The position numbers and the translations under genes are program-made. 59,944 nt of DNA from Bacteroidia bacterium. GTDB lineage: Bacteria; Bacteroidota; Bacteroidia; Flavobacteriales_E; Vicingaceae. Numbering within the stretch: the first letter of the stretch is position 1; each line of letters opens with the position of its first letter. This document shows positions 27,001 through 35,139 of this stretch, in pieces. The stretch spans positions 1 through 59,944 of the forward strand of contig JAUHYR010000005.1 of NCBI GenBank assembly GCA_030426475.1, read 5' to 3'. Under the pieces are notes generated by a model, which ran no database searches, had not been told where the DNA came from, and worked only from the letters and a program-made list of their open reading frames with translations.

Positions 27001-27320
27001 ACTCTAATAACAGCTTGGTTAGGGTCAGTTCCTGGCTCAAAAATTACACTAATCGTTGCTTCTCCGGCACTTGTGGCGTCTGTTGTCATATACCTCATGT
27101 CCTGAACGCCATTTATAGCATTTTCAAGAGTAATTAAGGTAGACTTTACTAAAACATCAGCACTTGAGCCAGGATAAGCAATAAAAATACTTACCGTTGT
27201 TGGCGCTATTTGCGGAAACTGTGAGGTAGGCAGCTGGTTGATTGCCAGTGTTCCTGTAAAAACAATAATAATAGAAATTACAATTGCTAATACCGGTCTG
27301 TGTATAATCTTACTAAACAT
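24078..27320 (-). CDS. RND multidrug efflux pump, AcrB/HAE1 family
   Basis: A 1080-residue inner-membrane proton antiporter with 12 membrane helices and two large periplasmic loops. The N-terminus MFSKIIHRPVLAIV and the proton-relay aspartates D408-D409 (VVDDAIVVVEA) match AcrB, as does the length. The second half contains the FVYLVLAAQYESF and LPVGVFG motifs. About 40 extra charged residues at the C-terminus are cytoplasmic. It lies 26 bp after the adaptor gene and 18 bp before the channel gene. The substrates cannot be told. Confidence 0.95.
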   Translation of the reverse strand: MFSKIIHRPVLAIVISIIIVFTGTLAINQLPTSQFPQIAPTTVSIFIAYPGSSADVLVKSTLITLENAINGVQDMRYMTTDATSAGEATISVIFEPGTDPNQAVIRVKTRVDQVMPLLPELVQREGVIITPIQPSMLMYVNLYGTDKSMDEKFLYNYANVHMIPEINRIKGVARAQILGSRTYAMRIWLNPDRMRAYNISIDEVMEALAEQSIIGRPGRIGQSSGISAQSLEYVLTYKGRFNKPEEYDEIIVRANSEGESIHLKDIAEVELGSEFFDIYSNLDGHPSAAIVLKQNYGSNATEVIKEVKEKLQEMEAIFPPGIDYKISYDVSKFLDASIEQVLHTLRDAFILVALVVFLFLGDWRSTLIPILAVPVSLIGAFFVMQLFGLSINLITLFALVLAIGIVVDDAIVVVEAVHAKMEEEHLSPYNAVKKVMGEISGAIIAITLVMVSVFVPIAFMSGPVGTFYRQFSITMASSIILSALVALTLTPVLCAMILKNNHGKPRKKSPVNKFIDWFNRGFEKLTGRYVGLLKLIVNRRLVTFGVLLLFGLGIVFENKILPAGFIPGEDQGTIYAIIQTPPGATLERTNQISRELQEICEEIEGVESVSSLAGYEIMTEGRGSNAGTCLINLKGWSEREHSVHEIMEELEGKSKNLGAIVEFFEPPAVPGFGSSGGFSLRLLDKTTSTDYQEFDKINKSFMDALSSRKELTGLFTFFAANYPQYELEIDNKIAMQKGVSIGEAMENLNILIGSTYEQGFIRFGRFFKVYVQSAPEFRRLPSDVLNLFVRNDHGEMVPYSSFMKMRKTQGPNEITRFNMYNSASIRGLPAKGYTSADAIKAIQEVANEKLPKGYDIAWEGLSYDESRRGNESLYIFIIVLIFVYLVLAAQYESFLLPLAVIFSLPVGVFGSFMLLKLMGLANDVYAQVGLIMLVGLLGKNAVLIVEFAVQKRRQGTPVFEAAIEGAKVRFRPILMTSFAFVAGLIPLVLASGAGAIGNKTIGGSAMGGMLLGTIFGVIIIPGLYFIFAKLAEGHQLIRDEDDESLSESFVRTREEQNKIAESLRRANIRIKWLLRRKGKK

Positions 27321-27346
27321 AGTTCTTTCTTTTTAGATGTTTATAT

Positions 27347-28429
27347 TTATTCCGCATATAATTCTAAGTGCGACATTGCAGAACTAGGCTTTACATATTC
27401 ATAATCTATTTCTTCTTTTTCTCTAACTTTTCGTAAACCCTCTAAAAGAATTTTATCATTTGTTGACAAACCGCTAGCAACCACATAAAGATGTGGCATT
27501 TCTGCTGCAACAGTAATTTGTCTGGATCTTATTGTGTTATTTTCATCTACAACAAAAACATACTTCTTTTCTAAAACTTCAAAAGTTGCTTTTTGAGGAA
27601 TTAGTAATGCGTTTTTAAGAGGTGTTTTTATTTGTATGTTCCCGGTTTCACCATGCCTTAAAAGACTATTAGGATTGGGAAATGTTGCTCTAAAGGCAAT
27701 GTTTCCTGTTTCGTTATTAAAGTCAGCTTCTATTGTTTCAACTATTCCTTGATATTCAAACATCTGATTATTTGCCATTAATAAACTCACTTTCATTAAG
27801 CTATCTTTCTTTAGTTTGGTTTTATAGTCCAAATACTCTGCTTCAGGAACATTAAAGTATACCCACATTTTACTGTTGTCTGACAGGCTGGTTAGCAGCT
27901 CTCCCTCATCTAAAAGGCTACCCAGCCTTACATGAAAACGATCCATTATACCATCAAAAGGAGCTTTAATTTGAGTAAACCCAAGGTGAACTTGCGCTAA
28001 AGACAATTCTGCTTTTGCTTTATCATATTTTGCCTTAGCTAGGGCTAATTCATTTTTTGATACAATATTGCTATCGGCTAATGATTTTGTATTCAGGTAC
28101 TCAATTTCTGCGAAACTAGCTTCCGCTTCTGCCTTTTGTAGTTCTGCCTGATACAATAAAGGCATGATTTGAAACATCATTTGTCCTTTTTTAACAAACT
28201 GCCCTTCATCAACATAAATGTTTTCTAAATATCCTTTTTCAAGAACTCTTAATTCAATATGTTGTATGGAGTGTATTTGGCATACATACTCTTTCGTAAT
28301 GCAAGTGTCCTTTTCTAAAGGGCTTGTTACTAAAAACTTTGACTCTTCTTTTTCTTCTTCCTTTCCTGACTCGCAGCCTGTATGAAGCAAAATGGCCATT
28401 AAACCAATAATCGTTGCAATTTTTTTCAT
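27347..28429 (-). CDS. RND efflux periplasmic adaptor (membrane fusion protein)
   Basis: A 360-residue lipoprotein (lipobox HTGC, cysteine 19) with the barrel-hairpin-barrel order of AcrA-type adaptors: a lipoyl half-motif near 65-95, a helical hairpin (about 95-150), then IKAPFDGIMD as the second lipoyl half and a beta-barrel. I start it at the ATG at 28429; the frame also has a TTG two codons upstream. First gene of the efflux operon. No TetR or other regulator is adjacent, so control must come from elsewhere. Confidence 0.93.
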   Translation of the reverse strand: MKKIATIIGLMAILLHTGCESGKEEEKEESKFLVTSPLEKDTCITKEYVCQIHSIQHIELRVLEKGYLENIYVDEGQFVKKGQMMFQIMPLLYQAELQKAEAEASFAEIEYLNTKSLADSNIVSKNELALAKAKYDKAKAELSLAQVHLGFTQIKAPFDGIMDRFHVRLGSLLDEGELLTSLSDNSKMWVYFNVPEAEYLDYKTKLKKDSLMKVSLLMANNQMFEYQGIVETIEADFNNETGNIAFRATFPNPNSLLRHGETGNIQIKTPLKNALLIPQKATFEVLEKKYVFVVDENNTIRSRQITVAAEMPHLYVVASGLSTNDKILLEGLRKVREKEEIDYEYVKPSSAMSHLELYAE

Positions 28430-28557
28430 AAACAATATTGTTTACTTTTTAATTTTTCTTAAAATTTTGTGAATGTTATTTATGCCCATTTATCCCATAG
28501 GAGTAATGGCATAGGGAAATTGGGGAGAGAGAAGCTAGGTTTGCCTCTCGCTAATTA

Positions 28558-28983
28558 TCATATTTTAAATGTCTGGAGCAGAACACACCAAGCTTTGGTA
28601 GAAAGACTTGTGCTTTTATAAAATGAGGGAGTCCTTTCCTCAAAAAGAAAACAAGACTCTGGGTTAAGTACATTAAAAATCTTTGTGATGTACTTATTGC
28701 CAACAAGGTATTTTTTATAGGATGTTTTCTTATTATTTTCTTCTTCGCTTTCAAAAAATAGAAGGTCGAATATGTATTGATCTCTTTCTTTACCATAAAA
28801 AGAGTCTTCGGCTAAACTATTATCACTTTTTTGAATAGTACTCGAACTAATCTGTTGTAAATCCTGAATTCCAATACTATAAATGTCCTGTTCTGTTTGT
28901 CTATGTATATATGTTGTGGCGCTAATTCCACAAGCAAATATGAAAAGGAAACAAAGCGAATATTTTATTAAGGTCTTCACCAT
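28558..28983 (-). CDS. Hypothetical small exported protein
   Basis: A protein of 141 residues with an N-terminal hydrophobic segment (about 4-21) likely to be a signal peptide or anchor, then a polar region with no motif I recognise. The open frame extends to a GTG at 28992, but a TATCTTTG promoter element occupies 28992-28999 on this strand, so the ATG at 28983 is the better start and the mRNA would be nearly leaderless. It lies 128 bp upstream of the efflux operon on the same strand. Confidence 0.55.
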   Translation of the reverse strand: MVKTLIKYSLCFLFIFACGISATTYIHRQTEQDIYSIGIQDLQQISSSTIQKSDNSLAEDSFYGKERDQYIFDLLFFESEEENNKKTSYKKYLVGNKYITKIFNVLNPESCFLFEERTPSFYKSTSLSTKAWCVLLQTFKI

Positions 28984-28991
28984 TTGGGGCA

Positions 28992-28999
28992 CAAAGATA
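28992..28999 (-). promoter_or_regulatory. Predicted promoter -7 element (TATCTTTG) for the small exported protein
   Basis: On the minus strand TATCTTTG matches TAnnTTTG, and a TTG lies 18 bp upstream as a -33 element, the best-spaced pair seen in the window. It ends 8 bp before the ATG at 28983. Confidence 0.6.
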
Positions 29000-29063
29000 G
29001 CATAAGACTAATGACTACAATATCATTCTTCGTGTTAAAATAGTGTTAAAAGAAAAAGGCTGT

Positions 29064-30440
29064 CTAAACTAAGTGTGCCTTTTCTAATGGTAAACCGGTC
29101 TTTTCAATTGCCAAATAACCACCTGCAACATCAACTAATTTCTTATATCCGTTAGCCTGTAGTATAGAACACGCTATTACGGAACGATACCCGGAACGAC
29201 AATGAATATGATACGTCTCTTCTTTATTTAATTGATTTAAATGGCTATTTATAAAATCTAGTGGATAAGAAACGGCCCCTTTCACATGACCCTCCTCATA
29301 TTCGCTAGGTTTTCTCGCATCAATAATATTTTCTTTTCCGGTAAGTTTAGAAGCTTCAACAGAGTCTAGCTTAGTCACTTCTTTTCCTACGCTTTTCCAT
29401 GCTTCTAGCCCTCCTGCTAAATAGCCAATGCAGTTGTCGTAACCGACTCTAGCCAATCGTAAAACTGCTTCCTCCTCTTTTCCTTCATCTGCAATAATTA
29501 TTATTGGTTGATTTAAGTTTTCTATAAGTGTTCCTGCCCAAACAGCAAATTGCCCTCCTAAACCAATAAACCAAGCATTTGGAATATGTCCTGCACAAAA
29601 ATCCTTTTGGTGACGTGTGTCAAGAACTAATGCTCCAGCTTTTTGATGTTGTTCAACTTCTTCGGCTGACAGCGCTTTAGTTCCTTTTTGCATAGCACTG
29701 TCTATGCTTTCGTATCCACCTTTATTTAACATCGCATTTTTTGCAAAATATTGAGGAGCAGGCATAATTCCGGTAGTCAGCTCTTTAATAAACTCTTCTC
29801 TACTTATATTTTGAAGAGCATAATTTGTTTCCTTTTGCTGACCAAGTGTAGCAAAGGTTTCATCACTCATTTTTTTCCCGCAGGCAGAGCCGGCACCATG
29901 TGCGGGATAAACTATTACATCGTCTTCTAATGGCATTATTTTGCTTCTCAAAGAATCATATAACATTCCTGCTAAATCTTCTTGGGTTAATCCATTTCCA
30001 ATAGCCAAGTCAGGCCGACCAACATCACCAATAAATAAGGTGTCTCCGGTAAATATACAGTGATTTTTTCCATTTTCATCTATTAACAAAAAAGTACTTG
30101 ACTCAAGGGTGTGTCCGGGAGTATGAAGCACTTTTATTTTGATTTTTCCTATTTCAAAAATTTCTCCGTCTTTCGCTGAGTAAGCATCATAAGAAGTCTG
30201 GGCGTTTGGTCCAAAAACAATTTTTGCGCCTGTTTTTTTCGCTAAATCTAGATGACCTGAGACAAAATCTGCATGAAAATGAGTTTCAAAAATATATTTG
30301 ATTTTTGTGTTTCTTGCTGCTGCTTTTTGGATGTAGGGCTCTGTTTCTCTAAGCGGGTCAATAATGGCAGCCTCTCCTTCCGATTCTATATAATATGCAG
30401 CCTCTGCAAGACAGCCGGTATAAAGTTGTTCAATATACAT
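29064..30440 (-). CDS. MBL-fold hydrolase fused to two rhodanese domains (persulfide dioxygenase-like)
   Basis: A protein of 458 residues. The N-terminal metallo-beta-lactamase domain (about 1-240) has THFHADFVSGH at 53-63 and HTPGHT near 113, as in ETHE1/persulfide dioxygenases. The first rhodanese domain (about 262-350) has no cysteine in its active loop (IIADEGKEE), while the second (about 365-455) keeps it at C414 (CRSGYRS). Such fusions handle sulfane sulfur and are common in Bacteroidota. I chose the ATG at 30440 over a TTG at 30446. A TAATTTTG promoter element lies at 30457-30464. Confidence 0.92.
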   Translation of the reverse strand: MYIEQLYTGCLAEAAYYIESEGEAAIIDPLRETEPYIQKAAARNTKIKYIFETHFHADFVSGHLDLAKKTGAKIVFGPNAQTSYDAYSAKDGEIFEIGKIKIKVLHTPGHTLESSTFLLIDENGKNHCIFTGDTLFIGDVGRPDLAIGNGLTQEDLAGMLYDSLRSKIMPLEDDVIVYPAHGAGSACGKKMSDETFATLGQQKETNYALQNISREEFIKELTTGIMPAPQYFAKNAMLNKGGYESIDSAMQKGTKALSAEEVEQHQKAGALVLDTRHQKDFCAGHIPNAWFIGLGGQFAVWAGTLIENLNQPIIIIADEGKEEEAVLRLARVGYDNCIGYLAGGLEAWKSVGKEVTKLDSVEASKLTGKENIIDARKPSEYEEGHVKGAVSYPLDFINSHLNQLNKEETYHIHCRSGYRSVIACSILQANGYKKLVDVAGGYLAIEKTGLPLEKAHLV

Positions 30441-30456
30441 ACACAATAAATTTCTG

Positions 30457-30464
30457 CAAAATTA
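30457..30464 (-). promoter_or_regulatory. Predicted promoter -7 element (TAATTTTG) for the MBL-rhodanese gene
   Basis: Minus-strand TAATTTTG, 16 bp before the ATG at 30440, fits TAnnTTTG. It lies between the terminator of the Kazal gene and the MBL gene, so the two genes are separately transcribed. Confidence 0.5.
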
Positions 30465-30488
30465 CAAATAAAAGCACCCATATAAAAT

Positions 30489-30513
30489 AAAAAACCCTGA
30501 CATTGGTCAGGGT
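30489..30513 (-). terminator. Intrinsic terminator of the Kazal lipoprotein gene
   Basis: On the minus strand an 8-bp stem (arms ACCCTGAC and GTCAGGGT at 30494-30513, loop of 4) is followed by a run of six T and then TATTTTATA, 26 bp past the Kazal stop codon. Confidence 0.85.
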
Positions 30514-30538
30514 CATTGTCTTTTTTGTTATGCCTCTT

Positions 30539-30754
30539 TTACTGTCCGCAAGGTCCTTCTGTATAAGTTAATACTCCATCGCATTCTGCATAGCAAGCAT
30601 TAGTATATTGTTGTCCGTTACATCCACAAACAGGTTCTGCTATTTGGTAACAAACACAATTTTCTTGAATATTCTTTTTTTCTACACACTCATCTTTTTT
30701 ACATGATAAAGAAAGCATTGCAAGGGCTACAAAAGTTATAGATAGATATTTCAT
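30539..30754 (-). CDS. Kazal-type protease-inhibitor-like lipoprotein
   Basis: A 71-residue exported protein. The signal sequence ends in LSLSC (lipidated cysteine 18). The mature part has eight cysteines and the Kazal signature CGCNGQQYTNAC at 43-54 with the closing GPC at 67-69. Kazal domains are tight serine-protease inhibitors best known in animals but also found in bacteria. As a surface lipoprotein it might protect against host, predator or self proteases; that is inference. It has its own terminator and is divergent from the methyltransferase across a 57-bp gap. Confidence 0.85.
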   Translation of the reverse strand: MKYLSITFVALAMLSLSCKKDECVEKKNIQENCVCYQIAEPVCGCNGQQYTNACYAECDGVLTYTEGPCGQ

Positions 30755-30799
30755 ACTTTAAGATTTTAAAGGCTAAATATAAAAATAACTTTACAATAT

Positions 30800-30807
30800 T
30801 AACTTTG
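30800..30807 (+). promoter_or_regulatory. Predicted promoter -7 element (TAACTTTG) for the methyltransferase gene
   Basis: TAACTTTG fits TAnnTTTG and ends only 4 bp before the ATG at 30812, so transcription would begin at or just inside the start codon; a leaderless mRNA, or a downstream start, is implied. Confidence 0.45.
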
Positions 30808-30811
30808 CGCC

Positions 30812-31687
30812 ATGAATATTACCTTGCTTACTCCTACTCAATGGAAAGATTACGAGTTGATTGATTGTGGCAACGAAGAAAAGCTGGAGCGGTTTGGTGA
30901 GGTAATTACCATCCGCCCTGAACCCCAAGCAGTTTGGGATAGAAGGCTTTCAGAAAAAGAGTGGTTCCAAAAAGCAAATTATAAGTTTGTCGGTCTTTCT
31001 AGTTCTAAAGGAAAGTGGGATTGCTTAAAAAAAGGTAGTCCCGAACAGTGGAATATTGATTATCATCCGCTTAATTTAAAGTTTAGGCTTGGACTTACTT
31101 CTTTTAAACATGTCGGCATTTTTCCTGAACAAGCAGCCAATTGGGACTTTATAGCGGATAGTGTTTTTGAGTTAAAAAAAACCGTTGAAGAACCAAAGGT
31201 TTTGAATCTCTTTGCTTATACGGGCGGTGCTTCAATAGCGGCAAAAAGAGCAGGGGCAGATGTTACGCATCTTGATAGCATTAAGCAAGTAGTAACTTGG
31301 GCTAATCAAAACATGGAATTATCTAGTTTAGAAAATATTCGTTGGATTGTGGATGATGCCATGAAGTTTTGTCAACGAGCTGCTAGAAATGGAAAAAAGT
31401 TTCATGGAATAATATTGGATCCTCCGGCATTTGGTCATGGGCCAAAAGGTGAAAACTGGAAACTAGAAAGAGACATTAATGAGATGCTTAAACATGTTTT
31501 TGCTATGTTAGAAGAACAGCACTTTTTGGTCTTAAACACTTACTCTCTTGGCTTTTCTTCTATGATATTAGAAAACTTTATAGAGCCTCTTTCATCGCAA
31601 GAAAAAGAAATTGGGGAGCTCTTCCTGCAAGCTTCGTCAGGGGTAAAATTACCGCTTGGTGTTTTTGCCAGATTAAGAAATCTGTGA
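30812..31687 (+). CDS. Class I SAM-dependent methyltransferase (RlmI/RlmK-like, lacks PUA domain)
   Basis: A 291-residue protein with the Rossmann methyltransferase core: motif I LNLFAYTGGASIAA near 131-144, THLDS near 151-155, and the LDPPAFGHG catalytic loop near 201-209. These match the RlmI/YccW group of rRNA cytosine methyltransferases, but the N-terminal PUA domain of RlmI is absent; an N-terminal beta-rich region of about 100 residues replaces it. The target (rRNA or otherwise) is not determined. It is the first gene of the plus-strand run that continues with the DUF4175 gene after 23 bp. Confidence 0.85.
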   Translation: MNITLLTPTQWKDYELIDCGNEEKLERFGEVITIRPEPQAVWDRRLSEKEWFQKANYKFVGLSSSKGKWDCLKKGSPEQWNIDYHPLNLKFRLGLTSFKHVGIFPEQAANWDFIADSVFELKKTVEEPKVLNLFAYTGGASIAAKRAGADVTHLDSIKQVVTWANQNMELSSLENIRWIVDDAMKFCQRAARNGKKFHGIILDPPAFGHGPKGENWKLERDINEMLKHVFAMLEEQHFLVLNTYSLGFSSMILENFIEPLSSQEKEIGELFLQASSGVKLPLGVFARLRNL

Positions 31688-31710
31688 AGTTTTGATTTTT
31701 TAACATCTTA

Positions 31711-34700
31711 TTGAAAAACTTTTTCCGAACTTTACCGTTACTAAATACAGTGAGAAATAACGCTTACCATATTATCCTCCAAAAAATTGATGCTTTCATC
31801 AGGAAGTATTATAAAAATCAATTAATAAAAGGCGCTCTATTAAGTGTTTCTGCCATTGGTTCTTATTTTATTTTAGCCACCGTTTTAGAGTATTACGGAA
31901 ATTTTAGTTCTTTAGTTAGGGGTGGTTTGTTTTTCGGGTTCGTTGGGGTAACACTTTTCTTTTTATCAAAATACGTTGCACTTCCGTTAATGAAGTTAAA
32001 TAAAATGGGAGACGTTATTTCTCACCAAGAAGCCGCAAAGGTAATTGGTAATCATTTTAGCAATGTAAAAGATAAACTCATAAATATTCTTCAATTAAAA
32101 GAGCAGGCAGGTAATCAGCCACAAGCTGAGCTACTGCTGGCAAGCATAGAGCAAAAAACCACTGAGTTAAGACCCATTCCTTTTGGCTCTGCCATTGATA
32201 TTCGTGAAAATATTAAGTACTTGAAATATGCTGCCATCCCCTTATTTCTGTTTTTGATAATCGCTCTTTACAAAATCAATATTCTTACCGACTCTTCTGA
32301 AAGACTAATAAATTACGGCACTTACTTTGAAAAACCGGCTCCTTTTAAATTTGAGCTCACTTCGGCTAACTTACAAGCAATAAAAAATGAAGATTTTTCG
32401 GTTAGCACAAAGCTTTCAGGAAATGAAATCCCACAACAAGTTTATGTAGAAATTAGCGGACAACTATTTAAGCTAGATAAGCTAGATAAATTTTCGCACG
32501 AGTTTACTTTTAACAATATTCAAGAAAACACCACTTTTCGGTTTTTCGCTGACGGATTTTATTCTGCTCCTTGTGAAATTTCTGTCCTACCCAACCCAAG
32601 CCTTCAGGGCTTTGATGTTGAGTTGGTTTATCCAAAGTATTTAAAGCGCTCTAATCAGCAACTTTCAAATGCAGGAGATATACAGATTCCTCAAGGAACT
32701 GTGGTAAAATGGAATTTTCAAACTCAGGACGTTGAACAACTTAATTTAGCTATCTCAGACACCTCTTTGGAAGCAGAAAGAGTTTCCGAAACCAATTTTC
32801 AATACAAAAAACAATTTTATAAAAGCACTCCTTATGCTGTCTCCGGCAAAAATAAATTCATTACCTCAAAAGATACGCTTCGTTATTTTATAGATGTTGT
32901 TCCTGATCTTTATCCGAGCATTGAGTTGGAGCAAAGAACAGATTCAGTGTCCTCCAAAAGAGTTTATTTTAAGGGCTATATCAAAGATGACTATGGGCTT
33001 ACTCAACTTACTTTTAACTATCGTTTTTTAAATAAAGAAGAAGACAAAACTTTTCATTCCGAAAAAATTGGATTTAATATTAATTCTAATCAAGACCAGT
33101 TTTTCCACTTCTGGAACCTTGCTCCGCTTAATATTGAGTCAGGAGACGAAATAGAGTATTATTTTGAAGTTTGGGATAATGACGGGATAAACGGAAGAAA
33201 GTCCAGCAGGTCTTCTAAAATGGTGTTTAAAGCGCCTACTTTAAATGAACTAAGCGAGCAAACTAAAAAGAATAACGAAGAAATTAAAAACGACTTGCAG
33301 CAGAGTATTAACTCCGCCAAAAACATTAAAAAAGGCTTAGAAGATTTAAATAAAAAAATGCTCGAGAAAAAGAATTTGGGTTGGGAAGAAAAGAAAAAGT
33401 TTGACGAGTTGTTAGAGCAACAAAAGGAGCTTCAAAAAGAATTAGAGCAAATCAATCAGCAAAACCAACAAAATAATCAACAAAACGAAGAATACCGACA
33501 GATAGACGAAAGGATTCTAGAAAAGCAAGAACAATTGCAAAAGATTTTTGATGAGTTGATGAACGAAGACCTCAAAAAAATGTTTGAGGAAATGGAAAAG
33601 CTAATGGAGAGGATGGACAAAAATCAGCTTCAACAACAATTGGAGCAAATGGAGTTGAAAAATGAAGATTTAGAAAAAGAGTTGGACAGAACACTTGAGC
33701 TGTTTAAGCAACTTGAGGTTGAACAAAAAATTGATGAGCTAAAAAATAAGCTGGATGATTTAGCGGAAAAACAAGAAAAACTTTCTGAACAAACGAAAAA
33801 TAAGGAGCTGTCAAAAGAAGAACTAGAAAAAAAACAGGAGGAGTTGAATAAAGAGTTTGACAAAATTCAGGAAGACTTTAAAGAGTTAGATGAAAAAAAT
33901 CAGGAGCTGGAAAAACCAAATGAAATGCCCAACACCTCTGATGAACAAAAGAAGATAGACGAAAACATGGGGCAGGGAAAGGAAGAAATTTCCAAAGGAA
34001 AAAACAGCAAAGCCTCCGAAATGCAAAAGCAAGCTTCCGATGACATGAAATCGCTATCTGACAAACTCTCTCAAATGCAAGGTCAAATGTCATCTCAACA
34101 AACCGGAGAAGACATGGAAAACCTTCGCCAAATTTTAGAAAACTTATTGCGTTTATCTTTTGACCAAGAAGAGTTAATGGAAAAGGTAAAAGCAACCAAC
34201 TTTACCGACCCCAATTATTTGACTCTTACCCAAAAACAAAAACAACTTAAAGACGCATCGAAAGTAATTCAGGATTCTTTATTTGAACTAAGCAAACGAG
34301 TAGTTCAACTACAATCTATTGTTAACAAAGAAATCAATGCCATTAACAATAATATGGACAAAGCCGTTGAACAAATGGCAAACAGAAACACGGGTGTAGC
34401 AACTTCTCGTCAGCAATTAGCCATGACCTCCATTAATAATTTAGCGCTTTTGTTAGACGAAGCCGTTCAGCAAATGCAAAAGCAAATGGCCGCCCAACAA
34501 AACTCCGGAAGCTGTAAAAATCCGGGCTCTAATCCAGGACAAAAACCGGGCAATAGTGCAGCTATTGGTAATATGAAAAAGCTACAAGAGCAGCTAAATA
34601 AGCAAATGCAGGAAATGAAGGACGCTTTGGAAAAAGGAGAAAAACCGGGACAGAAAAATGATGGTGGAAAAACCGGTGGTTTTGGCATGAGCAAAGAAAT

Positions 34701-35139
34701 AGCAAAAATGGCAGCCACCCAAGGAGCGCTTCGTCAAAAACTACAAGAGCTTCAAAAACAAATGGAATCAGAAGGTGGTGTGGATGGAAAAAAAGCCGGA
34801 AACAAGCTAAACGAAATTTCTAAAATGATGGAAGAAACCGAAACCGACTTGGTTAATAAAAATCTTACCAGGCAGACCATGCAGCGACAAGAAGAAATTT
34901 TAACTCGCTTGTTAGAGTCTGAAAAAGCCATGCGCGAAAGAGAATTTGACGACAAAAGAGAATCGCGAGAAGCAAAAAATGAGGAATATCGTAACCCTTC
35001 CGAATTTTTTGAGTATAATAGCATCAAAAACAAGGAAATCGAATTACTTAAAACTCTACCCCCATCCTTTTCTACGTTTTACAAAGAAAAGGTGTCAGGG
35101 TACTTTAAAACTATTCAAAACACTAGTGGTAGCAATTGA
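31711..35139 (+). CDS. DUF4175 large membrane-anchored coiled-coil protein
   Basis: A 1142-residue protein. Three membrane segments near the N-terminus (about 41-60, 67-88 and 172-190) are followed by a beta-rich exported region (about 200-510), then a long glutamate-, lysine- and glutamine-rich coiled coil (about 515-960) and a less regular G/K/P-rich region with further coiled coil to the end. This is the DUF4175 layout found throughout Bacteroidota; function unknown. I give the TTG at 31711 as start; an in-frame GTG at 31750 is an alternative. The next gene begins inside its 3' end. Confidence 0.85.
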   Translation: MKNFFRTLPLLNTVRNNAYHIILQKIDAFIRKYYKNQLIKGALLSVSAIGSYFILATVLEYYGNFSSLVRGGLFFGFVGVTLFFLSKYVALPLMKLNKMGDVISHQEAAKVIGNHFSNVKDKLINILQLKEQAGNQPQAELLLASIEQKTTELRPIPFGSAIDIRENIKYLKYAAIPLFLFLIIALYKINILTDSSERLINYGTYFEKPAPFKFELTSANLQAIKNEDFSVSTKLSGNEIPQQVYVEISGQLFKLDKLDKFSHEFTFNNIQENTTFRFFADGFYSAPCEISVLPNPSLQGFDVELVYPKYLKRSNQQLSNAGDIQIPQGTVVKWNFQTQDVEQLNLAISDTSLEAERVSETNFQYKKQFYKSTPYAVSGKNKFITSKDTLRYFIDVVPDLYPSIELEQRTDSVSSKRVYFKGYIKDDYGLTQLTFNYRFLNKEEDKTFHSEKIGFNINSNQDQFFHFWNLAPLNIESGDEIEYYFEVWDNDGINGRKSSRSSKMVFKAPTLNELSEQTKKNNEEIKNDLQQSINSAKNIKKGLEDLNKKMLEKKNLGWEEKKKFDELLEQQKELQKELEQINQQNQQNNQQNEEYRQIDERILEKQEQLQKIFDELMNEDLKKMFEEMEKLMERMDKNQLQQQLEQMELKNEDLEKELDRTLELFKQLEVEQKIDELKNKLDDLAEKQEKLSEQTKNKELSKEELEKKQEELNKEFDKIQEDFKELDEKNQELEKPNEMPNTSDEQKKIDENMGQGKEEISKGKNSKASEMQKQASDDMKSLSDKLSQMQGQMSSQQTGEDMENLRQILENLLRLSFDQEELMEKVKATNFTDPNYLTLTQKQKQLKDASKVIQDSLFELSKRVVQLQSIVNKEINAINNNMDKAVEQMANRNTGVATSRQQLAMTSINNLALLLDEAVQQMQKQMAAQQNSGSCKNPGSNPGQKPGNSAAIGNMKKLQEQLNKQMQEMKDALEKGEKPGQKNDGGKTGGFGMSKEIAKMAATQGALRQKLQELQKQMESEGGVDGKKAGNKLNEISKMMEETETDLVNKNLTRQTMQRQEEILTRLLESEKAMREREFDDKRESREAKNEEYRNPSEFFEYNSIKNKEIELLKTLPPSFSTFYKEKVSGYFKTIQNTSGSN

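Noticed and set aside
28482-28512. Imperfect hairpin between the small exported protein and the efflux operon
   Set aside because: The stem has a bulge, a long loop and no T-run, so neither terminator nor operator can be supported.
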